Assembly (NCBI RefSeq): GCF_914767665.1
Contig: NC_059505.1
Location: 42,095,506 to 42,159,505 of the forward strand
Direction of reading: 5' to 3'
DNA: 64,000 bases
Source: Harmonia axyridis
Taxonomy: Eukaryota; Arthropoda; Insecta; Coleoptera; Coccinellidae
Positions 44,951-56,700 of the stretch are shown piece by piece. The translations under genes and the position numbers were made by a program. Positions within the stretch are counted from its first letter, which is position 1; every line of letters begins with the position of its first letter. The notes below the pieces were generated by a model. It had not been told where the DNA came from, made no database searches, and saw nothing but the letters and a program-made list of their open reading frames with translations.

Positions 44951-45694
44951 AAGGGTGCTTTTTTAGAGCTATAGAACTTTAAATTGCAATAAAACAACGA
45001 TGGATTATTCGATTGACATGAATTTTATTTCCCCGCAAGATAATCTTGTGGCATTACATTTTAAATATGATTTAAGGCATATGACCGCCACGGCTGGCTC
45101 GGATGTAGTCCAATCTGGACGTCCAATTTTCGATTACTTTTTCCAACATTTGTGGCCGTATATCGGCAATAACACGGCGAATGTTGTCTTCCAAATGTTC
45201 AAGGGTTTGTGGCTTATCCACATAGACCAATGACTTTACATAGCCCCACAGAAAGTAGTCTAGCGGTGTTAAATCACAAGATCTTGGAGGCCAATTCACA
45301 GGTCCAAAACGTGAAATTAGGCGGTCACCAAACGTGTCTTTCAATAAATCGATTGTGGCACGAGCTGTGTGACATGTTGCGCCATCTTGTTGGAACCACA
45401 GCTCCTGGACATCATGGTTGTTCAATTCAGGAATGAAAAAGTTAGTAATCATGGCTCTATACCGATCACCATTGACTGTAACGTTCTGGCCATCATCGTT
45501 TTTGAAGAAGTACGGACCAATGATTCCACCAGCCCATAAAGCGCATCAAAGAGTCAGTTTTTCTGGATGTAACGGTGTTTCGACATACACTTGAGGATTA
45601 GCTCCACTCCAAATGCGCTTCATCGCTAAACAAAATAAAATGGACGTAGTGCGCGATACGTATTCCGCACAGAACCATTATTTTCGAAATAATT
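44951..45694 (-). mobile_element. DD41D mariner-like element, copy 9 (start side lost)
   Basis: Right terminus at AAGGGTGCTTTTTTAGAGCT (44951). The copy is cut at ATTATTTTCGAAAT near 45694. An extra deletion near 45618 (between TGCG repeats) removes the NGYVNKQNCR coding stretch. Confidence 0.92.
45072..45452 (-). pseudogene. DD41D transposase C-terminal half
   Basis: MITNFFIPELNNHDVQELWF, QQDGATCHTARATIDLLKDT (second Asp), RSCDLTPLDYFLWGYVKSLV (third Asp) and IENWTSRLDYIRASRGGHMP. The final codons are altered (a stop right after HMP). The upstream part to 45670 is homologous but frameshifted, and lacks the segment after the first Asp. Confidence 0.88.
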
Positions 45695-46899
45695 TTTGTG
45701 GAATTGGATGTTTTATTATGGAAACGTCGGTAAAATCACTTACCGACGCCTATGACCTGGCAATCAGTACACAAGAAATCGTAACTAATGCAGAATGCTG
45801 TATCATACAAAAAAAATTCTTCTCACAGCGTTATGTTCAATTTCGTATGCACCCTTACGAAAATCATAGAATAATATCTGGGCTGCGTTCCGCAACAACC
45901 AACCACAGAAATTCCTCTCTCCATATACGGCAATGAAGCGCAAACGCATCCGACAAAGCAAAGGGAAATATACGGCCGGTCGTTGAAAAGATAAACGCCC
46001 TCACTATCGATATAAATGTTCCCATTTATCTCAAATTAATAGCGCACACAGAAGATGATTAATATCGGTGCGTTTGTGTATTTATGAAATCTATTTTCGA
46101 TCTGTGGCCCACCGGGTTGAGTAAAGAGATAACAATATTATTTGTGGGCTTCCGAGAAATCTGTTGGTTTTGAGTCATGGGAATTTCGTAAGAAGGGTGA
46201 CGTGTAGAAAAATGTGCGTGGGAAAGAATGAATGGGTTACAACTGCTACAGAAGATGGTTCTGTTTAGTTTTTGTCCCGAAAAAAAAAATTCTCCGAATC
46301 ATATCCTATTAAAACATACAGAAATTATGCAGTCTCCAAATACATTGAAATTTCTTGAATATTTGAATATTTTGATGTAGCCACAAAATATGATTTCTTT
46401 TTCAAGCTCCAAGGCTTTTTTTTCTATCTCGAATCCCTTCGGAAACATAGGCTGTTGAACTTGGATTATTTTTCCATTTTTTTTTAATTCTAAACGAGTT
46501 GGAATAATAAACATTTGAATGTTGAGGATATTATTATTGTACTCAGAGGGTTTCCAATATTTTCATGTTTTTGTTGAATTCCCGAACGCCTCAGTGGCGT
46601 AGTTTTCGGGGGTATCGCGTCTGGAACTTGCTGGATCGTACCGTTTAGGAGAAAGATGACTCAAATGACACCAATAGTTTCAAAGGAATCATTTCCTATG
46701 TTGCAAAAAATAACGAAGATCGAATAAAAATTGTTGATAATTGTGAGCCAAATATTGGTGTCTCGATAACACTATTCTCGAAAACAGTACGTGAGGATCT
46801 ATTGGGCAGCCGTTATGTGGCCTCCAAGTGGGCAATTGGCGAGTTAATGAACTAGCGCTCACAAGTTTCTGACTTTTCCCATTTTTCAGAAGCAGGAAC
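45695..46899. other. Non-coding sequence
   Basis: A perfect 9-bp hairpin (CGTCGGTAA / TTACCGACG) at 45725..45748. The 107-codon frame at 45613..45936 starts in transposon sequence and has no domain. Nothing else recognised. Confidence 0.35.
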
Positions 46900-47665
46900 T
46901 ACATAGGCGTACAACTTTGCTTCCGCCGTTTTTTTCTGAAATTCGAGGCTTCATTGTAAAAAACTGCTTATGCATTTATGATTCAAAATATTGTCCATCG
47001 CTGGCCACTACTTTCCCCTATCTTTCAGGCAGCGTACGAATCCCGCGTTGAAAAAAATTGTCATCCTTTGAAGCGATCCACGAATCGATCCAATTTTTTA
47101 CTTCTTCATAAGACCGGAAGTGCTGGTCAGCCAGGCCGTATGCCATCGATCGAAACAAGTGATAGTTCGAGGGAGCAACGTCTGGAGAATACGGCGGGTG
47201 TGGTAGGACCTTCCATTTCAACGTTTCCAAGTATGTCTTGACCACTTTCGCTACATGGGATCGAGCATTGTCATGATGTTAAATCACTTTATCATGTATC
47301 TTATTGTATTGCGGTCGTTTGTCTTTCAATGCTCGGCTCGAACGCATCAATTGCGATCGATAACGACCACCTGTGATTGTTTCAGTCGGTTTTAACACTC
47401 ATAATACACTACGCCGAGCTGGTCCCATCAAATACTGAGCATGACCTTGGAACCGTGAATATTCGGTTTGGCCGTCAACGTGGAAGCACGTCAAACACCA
47501 TAGGTATTTGAGAGGATTCGATGAACCTCAGCCGCAGATTTCTTCATATTGAAGCAGAAAATTAAAACCTCCCGAAAATGACCAGAATTTGGCTCGTAAG
47601 CTAACATGTTTAATCGAGAATAACTTTATGATACAGACACAAACCGACTAATATTTCGATGGCTT
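46900..47665 (-). mobile_element. Mos1-like mariner, internally deleted
   Basis: Clear terminus TACATAGGCGTACAACTTTG at 46900. The start side has the family leader up to about 47665. The middle of the gene (second HTH to just before the first Asp) is missing, joined at GTGGAAGCACGTCAAAC near 47490. Confidence 0.88.
46975..47607 (-). pseudogene. Mos1-like transposase, internally deleted
   Basis: N-terminus from ATG 47607: PNSGHFREVLIFCFNMKKSA, AEVHRILSNTYGV. After the deletion: PNIHGSKVMLSI-like, VVYYELLKPTETITGGRYR-like (47455..47340), a second-Asp block H-D-N-A-R-S-H-V-A near 47255, then KTYLETLKWKVLPHPPYSPD, VAPSNYHLFRSMAYGLADQH (the third catalytic Asp is now Asn) and EEVKNWIDSWIASKDDNFFQ. 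Frame changes near 47280. Inactive. Confidence 0.9.
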
Positions 47666-48469
47666 TATGTTTACAAATACCAATGCTTATTGTATGACAT
47701 CTACGATCTATTCATTTCGACTACCACTTACCGCTACAGCCATTTATTGCAAAACGGCAGAAGCAAAGTTGTCCACCTAATAAAAGTGGCCCAAATCGAA
47801 CCCCAACATTATGAAGTTACATTTGACATTGAGTGGATATTTGACATTGAGTGGACAATTCTCGATGATTGTGGTGAAGAAATATCGTTAGATACACTTT
47901 TTTCCGTTAATCCAACGTCTTAAAAGAAAATCGTCGAAATCAATAAATCTGCTAATACCGCCGACCTCCACTTGACCTTGGCGTCCGCCATCAATCTGAA
48001 TCAGATTGAGGGGAGACCCCACAGGACCAAATTATCCAAGGAGCTTTATTTACGCCCCAAATTGGTTCGGCAGCAGCAGCACAAGAATCCGGGCAACTCA
48101 TCAATATTCAACAGGGCTACCGTCCAATCCAACTGGTCCAATGGGGGAAGGCCGGCAACGCTTCTAGAAATTGACCCGACGTACCGAAAAGAGAGCAAGA
48201 CGAGTTTCGTTTGTTTTTCTATTGAAATTCAGCCGGGCGCTTCAAAGCCATCTATTAAAACTTTCTGGACGGAACGCACCTCTGTTTGTTTTCTATGTAT
48301 GTGCAGTTTCAAGGAAGACGGCCTCTCTTCTGTGGGACGTGTCGACGCAATTCTATGTTTATTTGTTCGAGGCTTTTCTATGTATATTGAACGGAGAAAT
48401 TGGGAATCCGGTAGTGGATGATTTTTTGGAGAAATGGGTCATATTGTTTGCTTGTGGGCTTAGAGAACG
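47666..48469. other. Non-coding sequence
   Basis: A short tandem pair of ATTTGACATTGAGTGGA at 47821 and 47839. The overlapping frames 47972..48421 and 48171..48614 share no recognised domain, except that the end of the second enters the mariner fragment. Confidence 0.35.
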
Positions 48470-48735
48470 TTGTGAAATAATCAACATTGAATATTACACA
48501 ACGTTAGTGGATGGATTGGGTGCTGAAATCAAGAAAAAACGTCCTCAAATGCAAAATAAAATCTCGAGAAAAATATTTTCCACCAAGACAATGCTGTTCG
48601 ACATAAATCGATGACAACCAAATTGATCGAATTGCGCTTCCAACTACTTGTTCAGCCAGCTTATTCTCCAGATTTGGTCCCCATTCATTTCTGACATTTT
48701 GCAGACATTGACACAATGCTCCAGAGAAAGAAATT
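48470..48735 (+). pseudogene. DD34D mariner transposase fragment
   Basis: NIEYYTTLVDGLGAEIKKKR, PQMQNK, then after a frameshift F-H-Q-D-N-A-V-R-H-K-S-M (second Asp), LIELRFQLLVQPAYSPDLVP. The third catalytic Asp is replaced (A-P-S-D-F to V-P-I-H-F). It continues H-F-A-D-I-D-T-M-L-Q-R-K-K-F-D-S-N. Resembles the irritans/cecropia type. No ends visible. Confidence 0.78.
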
Positions 48736-48747
48736 TGACTCTAATTT

Positions 48748-48764
48748 CAGAGTAATAAACATAT
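48748..48764 (-). repeat. 580-bp TIR element, left tip cut off by a DD41D insertion
   Basis: CAGAGTAATAAACATA is the first 16 bp of the family TIR. The DD41D element starts right after it. The rest of the same copy resumes at 49548. Confidence 0.82.
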
Positions 48765-49547
48765 AGGGTGTTTTTTTCGAGGTATATAACTTTAAGTTGG
48801 CATTACTGTTCAAGATGGCGACCGATTTAACAGCTGTCAAGTGATTTATTCTCAGTTTGGTTTGGCAATTCATCATAAATAGACTCACGCCTGAACAACG
48901 CTTGCAAATAGTGCAATTTTATTTCGAAAATAATGGTTCTGTGCGGAATACGTATCGCGCACTACGTCCATTAGCGATGAAGCGCACTTCTGGTTGAATG
49001 GCTACGTCAACAAACAAAACTGCCGCATTTGGAGTGAAGCTAATCCTCGAGTGTATGTCGAAACACCGTTACATCCAGAAAAACTGACTGTTTGGTGCGC
49101 TTTATGGGTTGGTGGAATCACTTCTTCAAAAACGATGATGGCCAGAACGTTACAGTCAATGGTGATCGGTATAGAGCCATGATTACCAACTTTTTCATTC
49201 CTGAATTGAACAACCATGATGTCCAGGAGCTGTGGTTCCAACAAGACGGCGCAACATATCACACAGCTCGTGCCACAATCGATTTATTGAAAGACACGTT
49301 TGGTGACCGCCTAATTTCACGTTTTGGACCTGTGAATTGGCCTCCAAGATCTTGTGATTCAACACCGCTAGACTACTTTCTGTGGGGTTATGTAAAGTCA
49401 TTGGTCTATGCGGAAAAGCCACAAACCCTTGACCATGTGGAAGACAACATTCGCCGTGTTATTGCCAATATACGGCCACAAATGTTGGTAAAAGTAATCG
49501 AAAATTGAACGTCCAGATTGGACTACATTCGAACCAGCCGTGGCGGT
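48765..49547 (+). mobile_element. DD41D mariner-like element, copy 10 (3' end deleted, nested)
   Basis: Left terminus GGGTGTTTTTTTCGAGGTAT after a TA. It is inserted in the TIR of a 580-bp element. The copy stops within the codons for RASRGG, at GTGGCGGTC, fused to CCCAACATAAACTATC of the host element. Its start codon is ATA, not ATG (48886). It has a further deletion at the internal junction (GTCCATTAGCGATG). Confidence 0.93.
48973..49508 (+). pseudogene. DD41D transposase, catalytic part, frameshifted
   Basis: About 48973..49120 encodes S-D-E-A-H-F-W (first Asp), then LNGYVNKQNCRIWSEANPRV and TVWCALWVGG. A 13-base loss near 49120 shifts the frame. 49092..49508 then reads FFKNDDGQNVTVNGDRYRAM, QQDGATYHTARATI (second Asp) and TPLDYFLWGYVKSLVYAEKP (third Asp). 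It stops early at IEN (TGG to TGA). Confidence 0.88.
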
Positions 49548-50063
49548 CCCAACATAAACTATCAAATTTAACATGAAGCGCGCGGAAATGAAAACATATC
49601 AGGGATACGATATTTCACTCAATTCGCGAGTTTCTCCACAAAGAACGCACTTCTTATGTCCCATATTGAATCAACGTTTAATATTAACTCAAAATATATT
49701 GAAATGAATATCTAAATATATCAGAAATTCAGAAAACAAACTTCAAGCGCGCCAAACGACGTGAAACAACCGATGACACTAGGAAAGCAAAAGTTGCCAA
49801 ACCATGGATAACAGAAAATAATAAATATTCTGCTTATTATAAATTCGACAATTAGGAAAAACATCGGATTCCAAATATTCAAATTTGCATATTCAATCGG
49901 GAATCACTCAAATAAATATATTTCATTCAATATAATATACATTCATAACGATATGGTAAAATTGTAGATTTGAAAATATATCACAATCTGACAACGTAAT
50001 CTAACCATGTTGGAGACATGTAAAAATTGTGTATACTCCCTCTATCTATGTTTATTATTCTAT
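49548..50063 (-). repeat. 580-bp TIR element, main part of the interrupted copy
   Basis: Continues from CCCAACATAAACTATCAAAT to CTCCCTCTATCTATGTTTAT, TATTCTA. About 50 bp of its left side were lost together with the DD41D 3' end. Confidence 0.9.
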
Positions 50064-50824
50064 GAGAAACATTAAATGACATGTTTTATAACCTAATATC
50101 TTGATACAATCCATCAAAATGAAAAATTTGGAATTTTTGATATTTAACAGAAAACTTTTATCGTATGAATCCAACTTTGACAAATTACCCCAAAAAAAAA
50201 CGATACCCTGATTGTAACTTTCAAGTTCATTCATTCCCTAGTGAGTATTTGCCTTGGACCCTCATCCCAGCATCTGTGTGCATCTCCCCTCGTCAAGTCT
50301 ACAACGTAAAATGCGTCAGCAGATAAGAACGACGTAATGGAAGCATTAAATCACCGAAAAATTATGAGCCACTCTACTCCATTCTTTCGTTTGCCAGCTG
50401 ACGCGAACTTTGTCAATAGCGCAGCCCCAGAGATCACAGAAACCGTTGTTTTTCGACTGCGTTCCAGACATCGGAACAAGTGAACGTTCCCAGGTCCCAT
50501 GCCTACGGGCTTATACTTTATACACGTTTACAATACATTGTATATCGTATAAATTCTCACTGCCCACACTTCGAAAGCACCTGCTTATCTTCGACCTGCA
50601 ACAAAGAGCGAATCTACCTGGAATCTACCAGAACCCGTGATTTTTTCACCCTACCTTCTTAGCGGAACGCACCTGCTAATTGTTCTGTGATCGTTGTTAG
50701 TTTTACGAGAACCCGAATTTTTTCTATGCGAATCTCTCCAATTAAATAAGGTAAATATTGGCAGATCGTATTTTTTTTCTTTGACTGAACATCTAGAAAT
50801 ATGACAAGTGATTTGTATCAATCT
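50064..50824. other. Non-coding sequence
   Basis: No exon or repeat recognised. The overlapping short frames at 50410..50662 have no domain. Confidence 0.3.
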
Positions 50825-51412
50825 CAGAGTAATAAACATAGATAGAGGGAGCATCTGTCATTTTCAGCAAGCAAATTTTGTCCCCAACATGAACTATCAA
50901 ATTTGACATGAAGCGCGCGGAAATAAAAACATATCAGTGATACGATATTTCACTCAATTCGCGAGTTTCTCCTCAAAGAACGCCCTTCTCATGTCCCATA
51001 TTGAATCAACGTTTAATATTAACTCAAAATATATTGAAATAAATACCTAAATATATCAGAAATTCAGGAAACAAACTTCAAGCACGCCAAACGACGTGAA
51101 ACAACCGATGACACTAGGAGAGCAAAAGTTGCCAAACCTTGGATTTCAGCAGATAGATACAGAAAATAATAAATATTCTGCTTATTATAAATTCGACAAT
51201 TAGGAAAAATATCGGATTCCAAATATTCAAATTTGCATATTTAATCGCGTATCACTCAATAACTATATTTTATTCAATATAATAAACACTCTTAACGATA
51301 TAGAAAAATTGTGGATTTTAAAATATATCACAATCCGACAAGAGGATTCTAACCATGTTGGGGACATGTAAAAATTGGGTGTACCCCCTCTGTCTATGTT
51401 TATTACTTTATG
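50825..51412 (-). repeat. 580-bp TIR element, copy 5
   Basis: Complete: CAGAGTAATAAACATAGATA at the left, CCTCTGTCTATGTTTATTAC at the right, with all internal landmarks. The flanks GTATCAATCT and GGAATCAAGT share only ATCAA. Confidence 0.92.
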
Positions 51413-52270
51413 GAATCAAGTGAAATAATAAGGATTTTATTATTTTCCTGAATCAAAGAGCACAACGTCGAAATTTAGTCTAATATCAAAAGTTGATAGC
51501 TTCAAATGTGACAGCTTTCCAAATGGAAGCTATTCAGAATGAAACCTCCCATTGGAAAATCTGTCATAACGGTATGGATTAACAATAATTGATGTACAAA
51601 GATTCTCTGCATTCAAAAGCCGAATTTGTACAAGAAAAATTTCTCAGTCCACTAATATGTCCAACTTTCATCAATGACAAGGTAAACAAAATTAATCTCC
51701 AAATTTCAGTGTGAAAGCGATTTAATGGGTCATTATGAATCACTAATTTTACTATGAAATATTAATCAAAAGCCTCTACCATTATCAACAAATAAATAAG
51801 CGGCAACATTACAAAATTTCGTGTTTGACACTCAATTAATAAAGCGAAGAGCCTTTCGATTCTATGGTTTTAGCTCCGAGCATTGTGCATACATTTATTT
51901 TGATTATGGCCACAGTATTCATCGATGCGTTTATAGTGAAACGAAAGCCCACACACGCATTCTTTTCCGTGTTACAAAAGCCTATTTAATGATAGAGATA
52001 ATACGTTTTAATATCTATGATAACACTACTGATAATGATAGGGTTATAAAAACACTATTTGGGTAGGTGTGTCGCCTTAAAAAAAAACATCGTAATTTGA
52101 TGGTAGGCAGGCTCAAATCAGGTGTTTATTCAAATATTTACAGAGCTATAAAACTAGGTTATTTCCTTATACCGAAAAATAAAGAGACCCAAGATTCAAT
52201 TTACTGATAACCAACAGGATTTGGGTTTTTCAGTTCAAATTGTGAATTTAAGGACATGGACAACGAATTT
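51413..52270. other. Non-coding sequence
   Basis: Near 51530, CAGAATGAAACCTCCCATTG, GAAAATC resembles an inverted tip of the older mariner-like family. The 81-codon frame at 51821..52066 has no domain. Confidence 0.35.
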
Positions 52271-52280
52271 GGGACACCCA

Positions 52281-52868
52281 TAGAGTAATAAGCACAGATA
52301 GAGGAAGTATGATCAATTTTTACATGTCCCCAACATGGTTAGATTACGTTGTCGGATTGTGATCTATTTTCTAATCCACAATTTTACTATATCGTTATGA
52401 ATGTATATTATATCGAATGATATATATTTATATGAGTGATTCCCGATTAAATATGCTAATTTGAATATTTGGAATCCGATATGTTTCCTAATTGTCGAAT
52501 TTATAATAGGCAGAATATTTATTATTTTCTCTATCTACCTGCTGAAATTCAAGGTTTGGCAACTTTTGCTCTCCTAGTGTCATCGGTTGTTTCACGTCGT
52601 TTGGCGCGCTTGAAGTTTGTTTTCTCAATTTCTGATATATTTAGGTATTCATTTCAATATATTTTGAGTTTATATGAAACGTTGATTCACTATGTGACTT
52701 AAGAAGTGCGTTCTTTGTGGCGAAACTCGCGAATTCAGTGAAATATCGTATCACTAATATGTTTTCATTTCCGCGCGCTTCATGTCAAATTTGATAGTTC
52801 ATGTTGGGGACAAAATTTGCTTACTGAAAATGACATATGCTCCCTCAATCTATGTTTATTACTCTGAA
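52281..52868 (+). repeat. 580-bp TIR element, copy 6, with target duplication
   Basis: Begins TAGAGTAATAAGCACAGATA, ends CTCAATCTATGTTTATTACT, CTGAA. It is flanked by GGGACACCCA (52271..52280) and GGGACACCTA (52869..52878), 9 of 10 identical. This is the best evidence for the boundaries and for an 8-10-bp target duplication. Confidence 0.93.
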
Positions 52869-53940
52869 GGGACACCTACTACATTTTCAACGCCAGAAAC
52901 AATTATTTGAAACAGTGCAAACTTTCTTAACCTTTTTTCAGACTTTGTACTTTTATCTGTCGGCATTTAAAAATAAAACAATGGATAAACTTTTTGCATT
53001 TTTTCAAATCATTGTTTCATTTCATTTTGAAAATTCGATTGTTCAATTCCAAAAATGTTGAGTCTGCAAAAAGTGTAAGAATATTTTCACTTTCTAAAAT
53101 CATTGCTTCAGTTTTAAACGCTGACAGATAAAAAAATGCATAATCGTCGGCATATCAAAAATAGAATTGTCAGATTTGAAATTGGATATCATATTTGAGG
53201 ACTCATGATCAAATAGAACCTTATCGTTCATGACCATTCTCGGCTCAAAACTCTCATTATGACAAAATCTGATTATTATTGATCCCAAATTCCCCAAACC
53301 CAGAAACAACTCAAAACATCGGCCACCAAAATGTGTGCTACGCTTTACAAAGACCCACTTGGAACATTTGCATAATTAAGCACGTTACATCCACATAGAA
53401 GTGTCATAATGGAGGAAGAACACAGCGAGCAAGTAATAGAACGCTTTACTATTCGTTAATCCTCGCATTTTCTGTGTCAACAACGTGAAGTACGCTGCAG
53501 TTGGCGTTTCTCTGTACTCTGTGTATGCAGAACGATTTATGTCAATGGAACGTATCCGCGTCATAGAGAAGCAGGTGTTTCTATGGATTTATGAAAGGGC
53601 CTCTTTATTCTACGCAAATAAATCGACCAAGTTATGGGTCATGCTAGATGAGCGGGGAAGGATCCCAGAATAGCGCACAATGTCGGTATTTGTGCGGGAA
53701 GATAGAGAAGCTGGAGAATCTGTTACGACTCGCTCTATTTAGAGAGTGCATGCCTTGTAAATTAACAATGGCTTTAATGGGTCCTTTAACACTTTTCGTT
53801 CGGAGCAGCTATCGATTCAAGTGGCTGTTACCAACCGAGTGAAGTGTGTGTGAAATTCCTCGCTCGGAGAACGGATCGACTGACATCTGTCAGTGTTCAT
53901 AGTTGCCAACCGGCTGAAATGAATAATATAAAATGTATAT
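52869..53940. other. Non-coding sequence with a small foldback
   Basis: 52945..52985 (TTTTATCTGTCGGCATTTAA...CAATGG) is the inverse of 53100..53140 (CATTGCTTCAGTTTTAAACG, CTGACAGATAAAAAAATG). 53400..53900 is unique-looking, without a recognised exon. Confidence 0.4.
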
Positions 53941-55444
53941 ACAGGGTGATTTACCGCGATTGCCTAATAAACGTTTATGAAAAGCTAATCATAATTTTGT
54001 ACTGAAAATTTGTATATTGACGTTTGAGACAATGATCTTTCTCCCTAAAATATTTTCATATCTCTACAACACCCGGTTTTACCGGAAATAGACTACTACT
54101 TCCTTATTTCAAATGGCACACCCTGTATATGATTGCATCTTAAGATAGCTTTTTTTATGACAATTTCAGCAACATGCCATACCTTGGGTAAAAACTCAAC
54201 GGTTCATGAGTTAATGGGATTTTTATGAAAAAAATGATGACGGGGACTCACATTTTTTTGAATATTTCTGCAGAAAAGTTTGTTTTCGAAAAATCCTTTT
54301 TCATTTTCGATTCTGCAAATACGTAATATTATAAGACTGTTTGCAGTTTGGATCAAAAATGTACATGGTTTTTATAAGAAGATCATGAACTTGAACAACT
54401 CGAGTTAATCGAAACTTAAGATTTTCAAATTAGAACCTATATTTTTTATGATTTCAGTCGATTCTACGTACAAAAATAGTGGGGGTTACTTCAGCAAACC
54501 CTATACTTGAAATTAATTCCTTAAGATTTATCAAGAAAGGACTTCAAATGAAGAAAAACCGCAATTTAAAACTGTGTGGATTAGTCTGTGACTTCCGATA
54601 AAGACAGAAAAGAACTAAAATTCGATGTTTCCATAACTAAATTTGACATTTCAAAAATTGTAATGAATTATGTATTCGTAATTGAAAATTGTATTGGTTT
54701 ATGGATTTCTCAACAATCCTAACGAAAAATCGATTATAATCCATGAAATGTAAAATTTAGTTATCCAAACATCGAATTTTAGTTTCTTTCTGTGTTTTCC
54801 GGAAGTCACAGACTATTCCATACATTTAGAAATTGCGGTTTTTTGTCATTTAAAGTTCTTCCTCGATAACTCTTAAAGCATTCATTTTAAGTATAGGGTT
54901 TGCTTAAGTAACTCCCACTATTTTATACGTAAAATCGACCGAAATTATAAAAAATATAGGTTCTAATTTGAAAATCTTTCGATGAATTCTTGTTGTCCAA
55001 GTTCATGATCTTCTTATAAACACCCTGTACATTTTCAGTAAAAACCGCAAACAGTCTCATAATAATACGTATTGGCAGAATATGAAAATTTTTTTTCGAA
55101 AAAAGCTTTTTCTCTCGAAATATTCAAAAAAATGTGAGTGTTCATCGCGACCTCTTTTTTGATGAGAATCCCATTAACTCATGAACCGTTGAGTTTTTAA
55201 CCAAGATATAGCATATTGCTGAAATTGTAATCAAAAAAGCTATTAAATGATGCAATAATATACAGGGTGTGCCATTTGAACTGTGAAGTAGTAGTCTGTT
55301 TACGGTATAACCGGAAGTTATAGAGATCTGAAAATATTTTATGGAGAAAGATCATTATCTCAAACCCCAACATGCAAATTTTCAGCACAAAATTGTGATC
55401 AGTTTTCCATAACTCCTAATACGCCATCGCGGTGAATCGCCCTA
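53941..55444. repeat. 1.5-kb foldback element with ~720-bp arms
   Basis: The left arm starts ACAGGGTGATTTACCGCGAT and the right arm ends ATCGCGGTGAATCGCCCT. The arms can be followed inward on both sides through CTACTACTTCC/GTAGTAG, CTCATGAACCGTTGAG, the TAAGTATAGGG and TAGTCTGTGACTTCC blocks, to a spacer of about 75 bp near 54660..54735. Both sides are flanked by TATA. No ORF longer than about 65 codons. It is a non-autonomous long-inverted-repeat element, and its transcript would fold into a very long hairpin. Confidence 0.93.
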
Positions 55445-56073
55445 TATAAGGAGTCTCAAAATATAGTTTAGGTATATGTAAAGTAGCAATAAAAAAATTA
55501 GCTGTTTGTCAAAAAAATGTTTATTGAAAGTGAGGAGCACTTTACAACAGTGCTTTTCTCAAGTAATTCTATAATTTTAGCAAATTTACCGATTCCAAAG
55601 TTTTATCATCAGAAATAATTATCCAAATCAGAGAGTGCCTCAACGAATTCCACGAAATGCGATTGTATCTCGTTACTTGCAATCTCGTTTAGTAAGTCAA
55701 CATTCAGATTCTCTTTCTAGATACCTGGAAGCGTTCCTCGAACAAAACGAATAATCAACAGACCAAGAAAAAAGACGATCTCAAAACGGAATCAGCAATA
55801 TCAAGATACCATCCTTGATGAGATTCATTACGGTCGTAACTCCTGCAATTTTTCCTGCAGCCCACCTTGATTACCGAGAGCTCCGTCGGGCGGCAGCACT
55901 GGAAAATCTAATTTCCTCCGATACTGAATAGGAATCCATTAGAAAACCTCTAATAAATAACACTCTTCTTTTATTCATGCGCCATTCCCTCCTTCTATCT
56001 CTCGTACGAGTTAATAATACGCCCGGAAAGGGAATAAACTCAAACGGAACCTATCCATTGCCTTTCTCCAATA
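55445..56073. other. Non-coding sequence
   Basis: AT-rich, then mixed. No exon recognised. Confidence 0.3.
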
Positions 56074-56334
56074 CGTTCGAATTCTATGGTCCGTAATTGA
56101 AAAAGGAAACACGGTGTAAAGAAAGGTAATTAACTGTCAAAACGTTCGATCTCTGTGCTCCGAAGGACGGGCGCTCTGTGAACTGTCGACCCATAGAAAT
56201 ATCTGCTGCGATCGAGTCGCAGAATTCAATGAATCGGAATTCAGATCAGATCTTCTTTGATGCTTTGAAATTAGGTGGGTTTATCGATCTGTCGGTGGAT
56301 TCTTTATAGGTTGGAATGTTTGCTTTGAATGTCA
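56074..56334 (+). repeat. 255-bp direct repeat, copy A
   Basis: CGTTCGAATTCTATGGTCCG, ...ACACGGTGTAAAGAAAGGTA..., CTTTGAATGTCA. It matches 56701..56952 with a few substitutions and two small indels (near 56202 and 56234). Host-like, with no terminal repeats. Confidence 0.93.
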
Positions 56335-56700
56335 CAATCACAACGAAAAATTCATTATAATTCATGAAATGTAAAATTTAGTTATCCAAACATCGAATTT
56401 TAGTTTCTTTCTGTGTTTTCCGGAAGTCACAGACTACTCCACACAGGTCGGAATTACTTTTCTTTCTCATTTAAGGTTCTTTCTCGATAACACCTGAAGT
56501 ATTCATTTTAGGTATAGGGTTTGCTTAAGTAACCCCCACTATTTTATACGTAAAATCGACTGAAATTATAAAAAGATAGGTTCTAATTTGAAAATCTTGA
56601 AATTCGATTAATTCGAGTTGTCCAAGTTCATGATCTTCTTATGAATACTGTCTAAATTTTTGGTCCAAAGCGCAAACAGAAAAAATTTTTGCGAAAAAAC
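56335..56700 (+). repeat. Fragment of the 1.5-kb foldback family
   Basis: Corresponds to the inner ~330 bp of the right arm (compare 54725..55065): AAATGTAAAATTTAGTTATC, TTCCGGAAGTCACAGACTA, AGTATTCATTTTAGGTATAG, CAAGTTCATGATCTTCTTAT. It exactly fills the gap between the two 255-bp direct repeats. Confidence 0.9.

Noticed and set aside
47972..48614. 149- and 147-codon overlapping ORFs as a gene
   Set aside because: Two frames over the same DNA with no domain. The end of the second is a mariner fragment.
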